From Nocardia farcinica (GTDB lineage Bacteria; Actinomycetota; Actinomycetes; Mycobacteriales; Mycobacteriaceae): a DNA stretch of 64,000 nt. Position numbers and translations under genes: made by a program. The stretch covers positions 2,790,001-2,854,000 of the forward strand of contig NZ_LN868938.1 of the NCBI RefSeq assembly GCF_001182745.1. Direction: 5' to 3'. A model generated the notes under the pieces. The model was not told the DNA's origin, did not search any database, and saw only the letters and a program-made list of their open reading frames with translations. Positions 26,801 through 36,405 of the stretch are shown here, in pieces (the first letter of the stretch is position 1; each line of letters opens with the position of its first letter).

Positions 26801-29099
26801 GGGGCCGACCGAGGACATCGACGAGTCCGCGCTGACCGTCTCGCCGCCGAAGGAGCAGGCCGCGGGTGTCACCGCGGTCGCCGTGGCGCTCAAGCGCTCG
26901 GTGGAGGAGATGGGTGTGCTACGTACGGCGCGCACCTTGACCCGGGTGAACCAGGCGCACGGCTTCGACTGTCCGGGGTGTGCCTGGCCGGAGCCGAGTG
27001 GGCATCGCAGGCCCGCGGAGTTCTGCGAGAACGGCGCCAAGGCGGTGGCCGAGGAGGCGACGCTGCGGACCGTCACCCCGGAGTTCTTCGCCGCGCATCC
27101 GGTCGCCGAGCTGGCCGGGAAGTCCGGGTACTGGCTGGGTCAGCAGGGCAGGCTCACCCACCCGATGGTGCTGCGCCCCGGCGGCACGCATTACGAGCCG
27201 ATCGGCTGGGACGAGGCATACCGCCTGATCGCCGCGGAGCTGCGCGCGCTGGACTCCCCCGACGAAGCCGTCTTCTACACCTCCGGCCGCACCGCCAACG
27301 AGACCGCTTTCCTCTACCAGCTGCTGGTGCGTAGTTTCGGCACGAACAACCTGCCCGATTGCAGCAACATGTGCCACGAGTCGTCCGGCACGGCGTTGAT
27401 CGGGTCGATCGGCATCGGCAAGGGCTCGGTCACCATCGACGATTTCGCCCGGGCCGACCTGATCATCGTCGCGGGCCAGAACCCGGGCACCAACCATCCG
27501 CGCATGCTCAGCGCGCTGGCCGGCGCGAAGGCCAACGGTGCGCGGATCGTCGCGGTGAACCCGCTGCCCGAGACCGGCCTGCTCGGTTTCCGCGACCCGC
27601 AGACGGTGCGCGGGCTGACCACGGGGGTGGATCTGGCGGACGACTTCCTGCAGATCCGCCTCGGCGGCGACATGGCGTTGTTCCAGGGCTTGGGCAGGCT
27701 GCTGCTCGAGGCCGAGGACCACGCGCCCGGCACCGTCGTCGACCGCGAGTTCGTCGAACGCGACTGCGCGGGCTTCGCCGCCTACGAAAAGCACCTCAGG
27801 CAGGTCGATCTGGACACCGTGCGGACCGCGACCGGCCTGACCCACGAACAGTTGCATCACGCGGCCGGGCTGCTCGCCAAGGCCGAGCGCGTGATCGTCT
27901 GCTGGGCGATGGGGTTGACCCAGCACAAGCACGCCGTCGCCACCATCGAGGAGGCCACCAACCTGCTGCTGATGCGCGGCATGATCGGCAAGCCCGGCGC
28001 CGGCCTGTGCCCGGTGCGCGGGCACTCCAACGTGCAGGGCGACCGCACGATGGGCATCTGGGAGAAGATGCCCGAGTCATTCCTCGATGCCCTCGACCGC
28101 GAGTTCGCCATCACCAGCCCGCGCAAGCACGGCTACGACACCGTCGAAGCGATCCGCGCCATGCGCGCGGGCCGGGCCAAGGTGTTCGTCGGCATGGGCG
28201 GCAACTTCGTCTCCGCCACCCCCGACACCGAGGTCACCGAGGCGGCATTGCGCAGCTGCTCGCTCACCGTGCAGGTGTCGACGAAGCTCAACCGCAGCCA
28301 TGTCGTGCACGGTCGCACCGCGTTGATCCTGCCGACCCTGGGCCGCACCGACGAGGACATCCGCGGCGGGGTGCGCCAGCAGGTGTCGGTGGAGGACTCG
28401 ATGTCGATGGTGCACCTGTCCACCGGCCGGTTGCGGCCGGTGAGCGAGCACCTGCGCAGCGAGGTCGCGATCGTGTGCGAGCTGGCGCTGGCGCTGTTCG
28501 GGCCCGAGCACCCGGTGCCGTGGGCCCGGTTCCGTGACGACTACGACACCATCCGCGACGCGATCGCCCGGGTCGTGCCCGGCTGCGCCGACTACAACGT
28601 CCGGGTCCGGCAGCGCAACGGCTTCGTGCTGCCCCACCCACCGCGCGACCAGCGCGAGTTCCGCACCGGTACCGGCAAAGCCAACTTCGCCGTCAACGAG
28701 CTCACCTGGGTGCCGGTGCCCGAGGGCAGGCTCGTGCTGCAGACCCTGCGCAGCCACGACCAGTACAACACCACCATCTACGGTCTCGACGACCGCTACC
28801 GCGGTATCCACAACGGCCGCAAGGTGGTGCTGGTGCACCCCGCCGACATCGCCGAATTCGGGTTCACCGACGGCGACCTGGTCGACCTGGTCTCGGAATG
28901 GACCGACGGCGTCGAGCGCCGCGTGCGCGGCTTCCGCCTGGTCGCCTACTCCACCCCTCGCGGCAACGCGGCGGCCTACTACCCCGAGACCAATCCGCTG
29001 GTCCCGCTCGACCACGTCGCCGAGCGTTCCAACACCCCGGTCTCCAAGGCCGTCACGATCCGGCTCGAACCGCACGTGCACGCGGAGGCACCGGCGTGA
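26790..29099 (+). CDS. FdhF/YdeP-type molybdopterin oxidoreductase
   Basis: 769 residues. It belongs to the formate-dehydrogenase-alpha-like family typified by E. coli YdeP. FDCPGCAWPE (59-68) replaces the usual four-Cys Fe-S motif, and Cys195 in SNMCHESSG is the likely Mo ligand. Pterin-binding motifs follow (GQNPGTNHPR, GAKANGARIVAVNP, RGHSNVQGDRTMGI, and C-terminal LRSHDQYNTTIY). Physiological substrates of the family are unsettled; formate is not assured. ATG 26790 is chosen because the conserved N-terminus follows and GGAGAGG lies upstream. Overlaps fdhD by 4 nt (GTGA), consistent with a need for FdhD sulfuration. Confidence 0.88.
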   Translation: MHRKGPTEDIDESALTVSPPKEQAAGVTAVAVALKRSVEEMGVLRTARTLTRVNQAHGFDCPGCAWPEPSGHRRPAEFCENGAKAVAEEATLRTVTPEFFAAHPVAELAGKSGYWLGQQGRLTHPMVLRPGGTHYEPIGWDEAYRLIAAELRALDSPDEAVFYTSGRTANETAFLYQLLVRSFGTNNLPDCSNMCHESSGTALIGSIGIGKGSVTIDDFARADLIIVAGQNPGTNHPRMLSALAGAKANGARIVAVNPLPETGLLGFRDPQTVRGLTTGVDLADDFLQIRLGGDMALFQGLGRLLLEAEDHAPGTVVDREFVERDCAGFAAYEKHLRQVDLDTVRTATGLTHEQLHHAAGLLAKAERVIVCWAMGLTQHKHAVATIEEATNLLLMRGMIGKPGAGLCPVRGHSNVQGDRTMGIWEKMPESFLDALDREFAITSPRKHGYDTVEAIRAMRAGRAKVFVGMGGNFVSATPDTEVTEAALRSCSLTVQVSTKLNRSHVVHGRTALILPTLGRTDEDIRGGVRQQVSVEDSMSMVHLSTGRLRPVSEHLRSEVAIVCELALALFGPEHPVPWARFRDDYDTIRDAIARVVPGCADYNVRVRQRNGFVLPHPPRDQREFRTGTGKANFAVNELTWVPVPEGRLVLQTLRSHDQYNTTIYGLDDRYRGIHNGRKVVLVHPADIAEFGFTDGDLVDLVSEWTDGVERRVRGFRLVAYSTPRGNAAAYYPETNPLVPLDHVAERSNTPVSKAVTIRLEPHVHAEAPA

Positions 29100-29935
29100 G
29101 TGGGCGCGTGACCGCCCGCCGCCGGGTGGTGCGGCTGACCCCCGCCGGCGAGATCCGCCGCCAGGACACCCTGGCGGTGGAGGAACCGCTGGAGATCCGC
29201 ATCGGCGGGCAATCGCTCACCGTCACCATGCGCACCCCGGGCAACGACATCGACCTGGTCCACGGATTCCTGCTGAGCGAGAACATGATCGGCGCCGCCG
29301 AGGACGTGGTCTCGGCCCGCTACTGCGCGGGCACCGACGAGCAGGGCCGCAACACCTACAATGTGCTCGACGTCGAACTGCGCCGCCCGGTGCCGGTGCG
29401 CACCCGGCACGTGCTGACCACCGGGGCGTGCGGGCTGTGCGGCAAGACCGCGCTGGACGAGGTACGGGCGGTCACCCGGTTTCCGCTGCCCGCGCACGGC
29501 GTGACCCTCGCCGCGGACGTACTGGCTGACCTGCCGGCGACCTTGCGGGCCAGGCAGTCGGTGTTCCAGGCGACCGGCGGGCTGCATGCGGCGGGACTGT
29601 TCACCGTCGACGGCACCCCGTTGGCGGTGCGCGAGGACATCGGCAGGCACAACGCGGTGGACAAGGTGATCGGCTGGGCGCTGCGGGAGAACCGGGTCCC
29701 GGCGCACGAGCTGGTGTTGATCGTCAGCGGCCGCGCCTCGTTCGAGCTGGTGCAGAAGGCGGTGATGGCCGGGATCCCGATCCTGGGCGCGGTCTCGGCG
29801 CCGAGCTCGCTGGCGGTCGATCTGGCCGAGGAGGCCGGACTGACATTGGTGGGCTTCCTGCGCGGCGAGACGATGAACGTCTACAGCGGCGCGCACCGGC
29901 TGCGCAGCGTCTCCGCCGGTACCCGGACCGCCTGA
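29096..29935 (+). CDS. fdhD: Sulfur carrier protein FdhD
   Basis: 279 residues. FdhD passes sulfur from a cysteine desulfurase to the bis-MGD cofactor of formate-dehydrogenase-type enzymes. The functional Cys pair is in TTGACGLCGKTAL (Cys112 and Cys115); EEPLEIRI and VHGFLLSE at the N-terminus and REDIGRHNAVDKVIG, IVSGRASFELVQK further on are all conserved. GTG 29096 starts inside the stop of the molybdoenzyme gene (GTGA) with GGAGG 7 nt upstream, so the two are translationally coupled. A convergent hairpin terminator follows. Confidence 0.95.
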   Translation: MSGRVTARRRVVRLTPAGEIRRQDTLAVEEPLEIRIGGQSLTVTMRTPGNDIDLVHGFLLSENMIGAAEDVVSARYCAGTDEQGRNTYNVLDVELRRPVPVRTRHVLTTGACGLCGKTALDEVRAVTRFPLPAHGVTLAADVLADLPATLRARQSVFQATGGLHAAGLFTVDGTPLAVREDIGRHNAVDKVIGWALRENRVPAHELVLIVSGRASFELVQKAVMAGIPILGAVSAPSSLAVDLAEEAGLTLVGFLRGETMNVYSGAHRLRSVSAGTRTA

Positions 29936-29944
29936 TCCGGGCGC

Positions 29945-29974
29945 GCCCGGCCCGCATTCCCCGCCGGGCCGGGC
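29945..29974. terminator. Bidirectional hairpin between fdhD and the mIHF gene
   Basis: A 10-bp perfect stem GCCCGGCCCG/CGGGCCGGGC (29945-29954 with 29965-29974) around a 10-nt loop, in the 51-nt gap between convergent genes. Confidence 0.6.
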
Positions 29975-29986
29975 GGCGCGGGCGAC

Positions 29987-30301
29987 TCAGATCTTCAACG
30001 CCTCGAGCAGCGCGGCCCGCTGCCGGGCGCCCAGGCCCCCGATGCGACGGTCTTCGGGGATCTCCGCCTGGTCCATCAGCTTGGCCGCCTTGACCGGTCC
30101 GACGCCGGGCAACGCCTTGATGACGGCGGCCACCTTCGTCTTCTTGACCAGATCGTCGGAATCCGCCTTCGCGAGCAGGTCCGCGACGGAGACCTTGCCG
30201 GCCTTGACCTTCCCGATCAGTTCCGAGCGCGCCTTGCGAACCGCGGCCGCTTTGGCCAACGCCTCGGTGCGTTGTTCGGCGGTCATCGTGGGCAGTGCCA
30301 T
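29987..30301 (-). CDS. Actinobacterial integration host factor (mIHF family)
   Basis: 104 residues; a small basic nucleoid-associated protein. N-terminal helix MALPTMTAEQRTEALAKAA, then a helix-two-turn-helix DNA-binding region PGVGPVKAAKLMDQ and the conserved RRIGGLGARQRAALLEAL at the end. ATG 30301 has GGAGGAG immediately upstream. In most mycolata the mIHF gene adjoins gmk; here its neighbours are fdhD and a ketosteroid isomerase. It may therefore be a second, divergent copy, which cannot be decided inside this window. Confidence 0.88.
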   Translation of the reverse strand: MALPTMTAEQRTEALAKAAAVRKARSELIGKVKAGKVSVADLLAKADSDDLVKKTKVAAVIKALPGVGPVKAAKLMDQAEIPEDRRIGGLGARQRAALLEALKI

Positions 30302-30750
30302 TTCTCCTCCGCTTTCACTCGTCACTCGAACATCTGGTTGACCGCACCGAGTAAACATCACCGCACCGACAGACGGCCGCCGACACACCGGGCGGAGCGG
30401 CCCCCGAGTTTCACCGGACCGACCGGCCCGAACAGCCGAAATGCTTCGGGGGCCGCGGCATTCACACACCGCCGACCCATCGATCCCGGCACAGGCCGCA
30501 AACCGGACATCGGAAATCGCAACCGAACAGCAACCTTTCCGGCCCGAAAAGACCCCCGACCGGGCGGTAACAGAACATGCGTTCGGGACGACAGATCAGT
30601 CAGCAGTACCCCGCAGGATCAGGTTCAACGGCGAACCGAGGGAATCGACGACGCTTCCCGAACACATCCGCCGCGCCGTACTGCCCAACCACACACCGGC
30701 ACCCTGCTAGCCTCCGAACTGAAACACGTTTCAATTCTGCAGAGGTTGCC
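30302..30750. other. 449-nt divergent intergenic region
   Basis: It holds the upstream region of the mIHF gene (minus) and, at the right end, the promoter (TAGCCT 30708-30713) and KstR-type operator of the isomerase. The middle 350 nt have lower G+C than the neighbours and no credible gene; a short frame (30441-30710) lacks a ribosome site and codon bias. Confidence 0.5.
30720..30733 (+). promoter_or_regulatory. KstR-type operator upstream of the ketosteroid isomerase
   Basis: TGAAACACGTTTCA matches the KstR consensus TNNAACNNGTTNNA at every fixed position and is a near-perfect palindrome. It begins about 7 nt after a TAGCCT -10-like hexamer (30708-30713), so it would overlap the transcription start and repress. 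KstR is the cholesterol-catabolism repressor of mycolata. Confidence 0.7.
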
Positions 30751-31131
30751 ATGACACAGAAGATTCGCGACACCATCGAGCGCTACGTCGAACTCGTCGG
30801 CTCGGGCCCCACCCAGGGCATCGTCGACCTCTACACCGAGGACGCCACGGTGGAGGACCCGATCGGAACGCCGCTCCGGCGCGGGCACGAGGCGATCCGG
30901 GAGTTCTACTCGGTGTTCGAGTCCCTCGACCGCTCGACGGAGCTGCGAACCGACACCGTCCGCATCGCGGGCAATCACGCCGCGTTCATGTTCGACGTCG
31001 TCACCGTCCACGGTGACCAGCGCTTCACGGTCACCCCGATCGACGTGATGGAGTTCGACGAGGACGGCAGGATCGTCCGCATGCGCGCGTACTGGAACCC
31101 CGAACAGGACATGCGGGCCGAGCCCGCCTGA
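30751..31131 (+). CDS. Delta5-3-ketosteroid isomerase (NTF2-like)
   Basis: 126 residues. Aligned by eye with classical ketosteroid isomerase, all three catalytic residues are present: Tyr12 (RYVELV), Asp36 (ATVEDPIG, the proton shuttle) and Asp98 (VTPIDVMEF, oxyanion partner). It should move the steroid double bond from position 5 to position 4 during sterol or steroid breakdown. GAGG precedes ATG 30751. The KstR-type box 18 nt upstream agrees with a steroid role and predicts induction by cholesterol or its CoA intermediates. No other steroid genes are nearby, so it would be an isolated regulon member. Confidence 0.82.
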   Translation: MTQKIRDTIERYVELVGSGPTQGIVDLYTEDATVEDPIGTPLRRGHEAIREFYSVFESLDRSTELRTDTVRIAGNHAAFMFDVVTVHGDQRFTVTPIDVMEFDEDGRIVRMRAYWNPEQDMRAEPA

Positions 31132-31137
31132 CACCCC

Positions 31138-31173
31138 GCGACGCCGCGCGCCCCTCGGGTCGCGCGGCGTCGC
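31138..31173. terminator. Bidirectional terminator hairpin
   Basis: A perfect 13-bp stem (31138-31150 with 31161-31173) with a 10-nt loop between the convergent isomerase and STAS genes. Confidence 0.7.
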
Positions 31174-31203
31174 GCGTCCGGATCCGGTCCGTCCCGGAGC
31201 CGG

Positions 31204-31581
31204 TCAGCGGGTCTCGAGCAGGGCGTCGGCCAGGCTGTGGACCACCTCGAAGCCCGGTTCGGGCGCGTGGGCCAGCCGCCGCGAGATGTCCAGCAGCCGG
31301 GTCACGCACGGCGGCCCCGTCACCACGCGCACGCGGATGTCGGCGTCCTCGGCCAGCGCCCGCGCCTCGAACAGGGCATGCAGGCCCGCGACACCGAAGA
31401 ACGCCACCCGCGACAGGTCGATCACCAGACCGGGCACGCCGGGGCGTAGCGCGGTCAGCAGCTGGGCGCGGAACTCGTCGGCGGAGAAGTGGTCGACCTC
31501 CCCCGCCACCGCACACAGCGTCACCGCATCACTCGGCGTGGTCACCGACACCCGCACGCGGGGAGTAGCTGCCATCGACAT
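31204..31581 (-). CDS. STAS-domain protein (anti-sigma-factor-antagonist-like)
   Basis: 125 residues from ATG 31581 (an in-frame ATG at 31575 is possible). STAS fold: VRVSVTTPSDAVTLCAVAGEVD, then a helix, LVIDLSRVAFFGVAGLHALF, then LLDISRRL. In SpoIIAA-type antagonists the loop after the central strand carries the phosphorylated Ser/Thr (D-S-S/T-G). Here the same place reads GVAG, so no phosphorylatable residue is present. It may be constitutively active or a structural STAS protein. No kinase or sigma gene is adjacent. Same strand as clpX, but downstream of its terminator. Confidence 0.75.
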   Translation of the reverse strand: MSMAATPRVRVSVTTPSDAVTLCAVAGEVDHFSADEFRAQLLTALRPGVPGLVIDLSRVAFFGVAGLHALFEARALAEDADIRVRVVTGPPCVTRLLDISRRLAHAPEPGFEVVHSLADALLETR

Positions 31582-31715
31582 GAGGATCCCGTGGCCGTGG
31601 CGCCGGGACGAACCGGCGCGGCTGAACGCTTCGGGCACCGCGCCCGCAGCCGGGCCGACCCCGGCCGGCCCGCGCACGGAGTACCCGATCGAGCGACGAG
31701 TTACACCTCGAAATT

Positions 31716-31750
31716 CGTTCGGTCCCAGCGATATTCACCGGGACCGAACG
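31716..31750 (-). terminator. Terminator hairpin after clpX
   Basis: A perfect 11-bp stem CGTTCGGTCCC/GGGACCGAACG with a 13-nt loop, 18 nt after the clpX stop; the following minus-strand bases (AATTTCG) are relatively A/T rich. Confidence 0.7.
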
Positions 31751-31768
31751 GTAGGGCACGCGCCGGGC

Positions 31769-33049
31769 TCAGGCCGACTTGTCGCGCCGCTCGGGGCGCT
31801 GCGGCTTGCGGGGCACGATGGTGGGCAGCACGTTGTCGTTGACGGTGTCGGCCGTCACGACCACCCGGGCGACGTCGTCGCGGCTGGGGATGTCGTACAT
31901 CACCGGCAGCAGGACCTCTTCCATGATGGCGCGCAGGCCGCGGGCACCGGTGCCTCGCAGGATGGCCTGATCGGCGATCGCCTCGAGCGCGTCCTGGGTG
32001 AACTCCAGTTCCACGCCGTCCATCTCGAAGAGTCGGATGTACTGCTTGACCAGCGCGTTCTTCGGTTCGGACAGGATCTTGACCAGCGATTCCTTGTCCA
32101 GGTTGGTCACCGAGGCGACGACCGGCAGGCGGCCGATGAACTCGGGGATCAGGCCGAACTTGATCAGATCCTCGGGCATCACGTCGGCGAAGTGATCGGT
32201 GGTGTCGATCTCGGCCTTGGACCGCACCTCGGCACCGAAGCCGATACCGCGGTGGCCGGTGCGATCGGAGATGATCTTCTCCAGACCGGCGAACGCGCCC
32301 GCCACGATGAACAGCACGTTCGTGGTGTCGATCTGGATGAACTCCTGGTGCGGATGCTTGCGCCCGCCCTGCGGCGGCACGCTGGCCTGGGTGCCCTCCA
32401 GGATCTTCAGCAGCGCCTGCTGCACGCCCTCGCCGGAGACGTCGCGGGTGATCGACGGGTTCTCGCTCTTGCGGGCGATCTTGTCGACCTCGTCGATGTA
32501 GATGATGCCGGTCTCGGCGCGCTTGACGTCGTAGTCGGCGGCCTGGATCAGCTTGAGCAGGATGTTCTCCACGTCCTCGCCCACGTAGCCCGCCTCGGTG
32601 AGCGCGGTCGCGTCGGCGATGGCGAACGGCACGTTCAGCATCTTCGCCAGCGTCTGCGCGAGGTAGGTCTTGCCGCAGCCGGTGGGCCCGAGCATGAGGA
32701 TGTTGGACTTGGTCAGCTCCACCGTCTCGCCCCGGCTGTCGCGACCTTTGTCGCCGGCCTGGATGCGCTTGTAGTGGTTGTAGACCGCGACCGCCAGCGT
32801 GCGCTTGGCGGCGTCCTGGCCGATCACGTAGTTCTCCAGGAACTCACGGATCTCGGCGGGCTTGGGCAGCTCGTCGAGCTTGACCTCGCTCGATTCGGCG
32901 AGCTCCTCCTCGATGATCTCGTTGCACAGATCGATGCACTCGTCGCAGATGTACACGCCTGGTCCCGCAATGAGCTTCTTGACCTGCTTCTGGCTCTTTC
33001 CGCAGAACGAGCACTTCAGCAGATCGCCGCCGTCTCCGATGCGCGCCAT
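31769..33049 (-). CDS. clpX: ATP-dependent Clp protease ATP-binding subunit ClpX
   Basis: 426 residues, full length. AAA+ unfoldase that feeds substrates to ClpP1P2. N-terminal zinc-binding domain with Cys13, Cys16, Cys35 and Cys38; Walker A GPTGCGKT (121-128); Walker [11 protein letters not shown] (182-191); pore loop GYVGED; and the ClpP-docking IGF loop (within GIGFGAEV). ATG 33049 yields [19 protein letters not shown], the family N-terminus. It is 322 nt downstream of clpP2 with a strong hairpin between, so clpX has its own promoter, as in mycobacteria. Confidence 0.98.
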   Translation of the reverse strand: MARIGDGGDLLKCSFCGKSQKQVKKLIAGPGVYICDECIDLCNEIIEEELAESSEVKLDELPKPAEIREFLENYVIGQDAAKRTLAVAVYNHYKRIQAGDKGRDSRGETVELTKSNILMLGPTGCGKTYLAQTLAKMLNVPFAIADATALTEAGYVGEDVENILLKLIQAADYDVKRAETGIIYIDEVDKIARKSENPSITRDVSGEGVQQALLKILEGTQASVPPQGGRKHPHQEFIQIDTTNVLFIVAGAFAGLEKIISDRTGHRGIGFGAEVRSKAEIDTTDHFADVMPEDLIKFGLIPEFIGRLPVVASVTNLDKESLVKILSEPKNALVKQYIRLFEMDGVELEFTQDALEAIADQAILRGTGARGLRAIMEEVLLPVMYDIPSRDDVARVVVTADTVNDNVLPTIVPRKPQRPERRDKSA

Positions 33050-33371
33050 CTCGTGGGTCCCTACTTCCTTGTCCGCGTGCAACCGTCCGTCCGGGCCGCC
33101 CGGCCATCCGCCCGGCTCGGGTGTATCACAACACCACGAAGCTGTTCCGGCGGGGGCGAGCATGCCGTCGACCCAGAGCAAAGGTCCCTAGGTCGACCGT
33201 ACCCGGTGTGCGCGACGGAGGTCGACAACTCGAGCATGTTTCTCGCCGGGGTTGTGCGAGTTCTCACGGCGGCGGCGATATTCCACCGTTCGCAGCCGTT
33301 TCCGGCACCGGCCGGGCGGCACGCCACACGGCGTGTCGCCCGGCCGGATGCGCGGCGACGGCGAGCCCGGC
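33050..33371. other. 322-nt region between clpP2 and clpX
   Basis: It contains the terminator of the clpP1-clpP2 transcript (33310-33345) and the upstream region of clpX on the minus strand. No further gene or RNA recognised. Confidence 0.5.
33310..33345 (-). terminator. Terminator of clpP1-clpP2
   Basis: A 16-bp stem (33310-33325 with 33330-33345) with one G-U pair and a 4-nt ACAC loop; very stable, no U-tract. Confidence 0.75.
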
Positions 33372-34037
33372 TCACTTCTGTGCGCTGAGCTTGCGGTAGT
33401 CGAACACCGTATCGATGATGCCGTATTCCTTGGCGTCCTCGGCGGTGAGGATCTTGTCCCGGTCGGTGTCCTTGCGGATGGTGTCGGGATCCTTGCCGGT
33501 GTGGCGGGCCAGCGTGGTCTCCATCAGCCTGCGCATGCGCTCGATCTCGGCGGCCTGGATCTCGAGGTCGGAGACCTGACCCTGGATGCCGCCCTCGAGG
33601 GAGGGCTGGTGGATCAGCACGCGGGCGTTGGGCAGGCAGGCGCGCTTGCCCGGGGTGCCCGCCGCGAGCAGCACCGCCGCGGCCGAGGCGGCCTGGCCGA
33701 GGCAGACGGTGGCGACGTCGGCGCGCACGTACTGCATGGTGTCGTAGATCGCCATCAGCGAGGTGAACGAGCCGCCGGGCGAGTTGATGTACATGGTGAT
33801 GTCGCGGTCGGGATCCAGCGACTCGAGCACCAGCAGCTGGGCCATGATGTCGTTGGCCGAGGCGTCGTCCACCTGCACGCCGAGGAAGATGATGCGCTCC
33901 TCGAACAGCTTGTTGTACGGGTTGGACTCCTTGACACCGAAGCTGGAGTGCTCGATGAACGAAGGCAGGATGTAGCGCGCCTGCGGCGAGGACGGCGCGA
34001 TGCCGGACAGCCCGGCGCGGGGGTCGATCAGAGCCAT
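33372..34037 (-). CDS. clpP2: ATP-dependent Clp protease proteolytic subunit 2
   Basis: 221 residues. Serine peptidase subunit of the mixed ClpP1P2 tetradecamer of actinobacteria. Catalytic Ser118 (GQAASAAAV), His143 (LIHQPS) and an Asp near 190. The N-terminus [22 protein letters not shown] is the ClpP2-type propeptide/axial-loop region. It lies 58 nt downstream of clpP1 on the same strand and is followed by a terminator. In this clade both ClpP paralogues are required for activity. Confidence 0.97.
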   Translation of the reverse strand: MALIDPRAGLSGIAPSSPQARYILPSFIEHSSFGVKESNPYNKLFEERIIFLGVQVDDASANDIMAQLLVLESLDPDRDITMYINSPGGSFTSLMAIYDTMQYVRADVATVCLGQAASAAAVLLAAGTPGKRACLPNARVLIHQPSLEGGIQGQVSDLEIQAAEIERMRRLMETTLARHTGKDPDTIRKDTDRDKILTAEDAKEYGIIDTVFDYRKLSAQK

Positions 34038-34095
34038 TTCGTCTCCAAAGTCTGTGTGTTCAATCGACGGCTGTGAGGGGCGGTCCGGCCGCCGC

Positions 34096-34707
<612 letters not shown>

Positions 34708-34785
34708 GGATACCTGCCTTCTCTTCTCACCGGCTCGTGCAGCCGTCCGGCACAGCCATCACTGGTTCGTCGTCACACACATTAA

Positions 34786-34827
34786 CGAAGCGGGGCGGCA
34801 CCGAACTCCCGGTACCGCCCCTCTTCG
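34786..34827 (-). terminator. Terminator hairpin downstream of tig
   Basis: An interrupted 16-bp stem (CGAAG, GGGGCGG, ACCG paired with CGGT, CCGCCCC, CTTCG, with single mismatches) and a 6-nt loop; followed on the minus strand by TTAATGTG. Confidence 0.65.
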
Positions 34828-34840
34828 CTCACAGCGGAAC

Positions 34841-34862
34841 GTGGCGCGTCATCGCGCGCCAC
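34841..34862 (-). terminator. Second small hairpin after tig
   Basis: An 8-bp stem GTGGCGCG/CGCGCCAC with a 6-nt loop immediately after the tig stop; together with 34786-34827 it forms a tandem terminator. Confidence 0.5.
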
Positions 34863-34868
34863 CTTCGG

Positions 34869-36260
34869 TCATTCCGAATCGGCCGCGGCCTTCTCGGCGT
34901 CGCCGGCCTGCGCGGCGTCGGCCTGCTCCGGCTCGGCGGCGGGCTCGCCGAACATCTCGGCGGTGTCGACGGTGTTGCCCTCGGAGTCGGTGACCTTCAC
35001 CTTGCCGACCACCCCGGCCAGCGCCTTGCCGCGGCGCACGTCGGCGAAGACGGCACCCAGCTGGCCTGCCTGCTGCACCTGCTGGATGAACTGCTCGGGG
35101 GCCATGCCGTAGCGCTGGGCCTGGAACAGGATGCGCTCGGTCAGCTCCTCCTGGCCCACCTGGGTGCCCTCGGCCTCGGCGATGGCATCCAGCAGCAGCT
35201 GGGTCTTCACCGACTTCTCGGCCGCCTCCTTGGTGTCCTTGTCGAACTCCTCGCGGCTCGAGCCCTGCGCCTCGAGTGCCTCGGCCAGCTTGGCCTCGTC
35301 GTGGTCGAAGCCGTGCACCGCGTCGTGCAGCACGGCGTCGATCTCGGCCTGCACGACCTTCTCCGGCAGCGGCACCTCGGTCTTCTCCAGCAGCGCCTCG
35401 AGCACCTTGTCGCGGATCTCGCCGGCCTGCTGCACCTTCTTCACCCGCTCCACGCGGCTGCGCAGGTCGGCCTTCAGCTCCTCGAGGGTGTCGAATTCCG
35501 AAGCCAGCTGGGCGAATTCGTCGTCGGCCTCGGGCAGCTCGCGCTCCTTGACCGACTGCACGGTGACGGTGATGACGGCTTCCTTGCCCGCGTGCTCACC
35601 GGCGACCAGCGTCGAGGTGAACTCCTTGGACTCACCGGCGGACAGGCCGATCAGCGCCTCGTCCAGGCCCTCGATCAGCTGCCCCGAGCCGACCTCGTGG
35701 GACAGGCCGGTGGTGGACGCCTCGGGCACCTCCTGGCCGTCGACGGTCGCGGACAGGTCGATGGAGACGAAATCGCCTTCCTGCACCGGGCGCTCCACGC
35801 CGGTGAGGGTGCCGAAGCGCTGGCGCAGCGAGTTCAGCTGCTCCTCGATGTCCTCGTCACCGATGGTGAAGGCGTCGACGGTGACCTCGAGGTCGGCGTA
35901 GTCGGGCAGCGCGATCTCGGGCCGCACGTCGACCTCGGCGCTGAAGGCGAACTCCTGGCCGTCCTCGATCTTGGTGATCTCGATGTCGGGCTGGCCGATG
36001 ACCTTGACTTCCGAGGTGGTCACGGCCTCGCTGTAGCGCGCGGGCAGCACGTCGTTGACGACCTGCTCGAGGATCGCGCCGCGGCCGAGGCGGGCTTCGA
36101 GGAGCTTGGCGGGGGCCTTGCCCGGGCGGAAGCCCGGGATACGAACCTGCTTGGCCAGGGCCTTGTAGGCGCGATCGAAGTCCGGCTTCAGTTCCTCGAA
36201 GGGCACCTCGACGTTGATCCGGACCCGGGTCGGGCTCAGCTGCTCGACGGTGCTCTTCAC
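34869..36260 (-). CDS. tig: Trigger factor
   Basis: 463 residues. Ribosome-bound chaperone with peptidyl-prolyl isomerase activity. The N-terminal ribosome-binding domain contains the signature GFRPGKAP; an FKBP-type domain lies at about 155-240 ([33 protein letters not shown]); the helical C-terminal chaperone arms follow; the tail is acidic and Ala-rich. GTG 36260 is chosen over ATG 36266 because AAGGAG is 7 nt from the GTG but only 1 nt from the ATG, and the family begins [15 protein letters not shown]. Upstream of clpP1-clpP2, the tig-clp synteny seen across bacteria. Confidence 0.97.
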   Translation of the reverse strand: MKSTVEQLSPTRVRINVEVPFEELKPDFDRAYKALAKQVRIPGFRPGKAPAKLLEARLGRGAILEQVVNDVLPARYSEAVTTSEVKVIGQPDIEITKIEDGQEFAFSAEVDVRPEIALPDYADLEVTVDAFTIGDEDIEEQLNSLRQRFGTLTGVERPVQEGDFVSIDLSATVDGQEVPEASTTGLSHEVGSGQLIEGLDEALIGLSAGESKEFTSTLVAGEHAGKEAVITVTVQSVKERELPEADDEFAQLASEFDTLEELKADLRSRVERVKKVQQAGEIRDKVLEALLEKTEVPLPEKVVQAEIDAVLHDAVHGFDHDEAKLAEALEAQGSSREEFDKDTKEAAEKSVKTQLLLDAIAEAEGTQVGQEELTERILFQAQRYGMAPEQFIQQVQQAGQLGAVFADVRRGKALAGVVGKVKVTDSEGNTVDTAEMFGEPAAEPEQADAAQAGDAEKAAADSE

Positions 36261-36358
36261 GGACATGCTCCTTGGTTCGTTGTTCGTTCGGGGTTCCAGG
36301 CGCGACTCCCGGCCGGGGTGCGCGTGACGCATCCCGACCAGGGTAGTTGACCGGGGGC

Positions 36359-36379
36359 GGCGGGCTGCAATCGCCCGCC
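36359..36379 (-). terminator. Hairpin after the FKBP lipoprotein gene
   Basis: A 7-bp stem GGCGGGC/GCCCGCC with a TGCAATC loop, 27 nt after the FKBP stop; it separates this gene from tig. Confidence 0.5.
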
Positions 36380-36405
36380 ACCCGGTGCCCTCCGGCGCGC
36401 GCGGG

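Noticed and set aside
30441..30710. Short plus-strand open frames before the ketosteroid isomerase
   Set aside because: No ribosome site, no actinobacterial codon bias and lower G+C than genes here.
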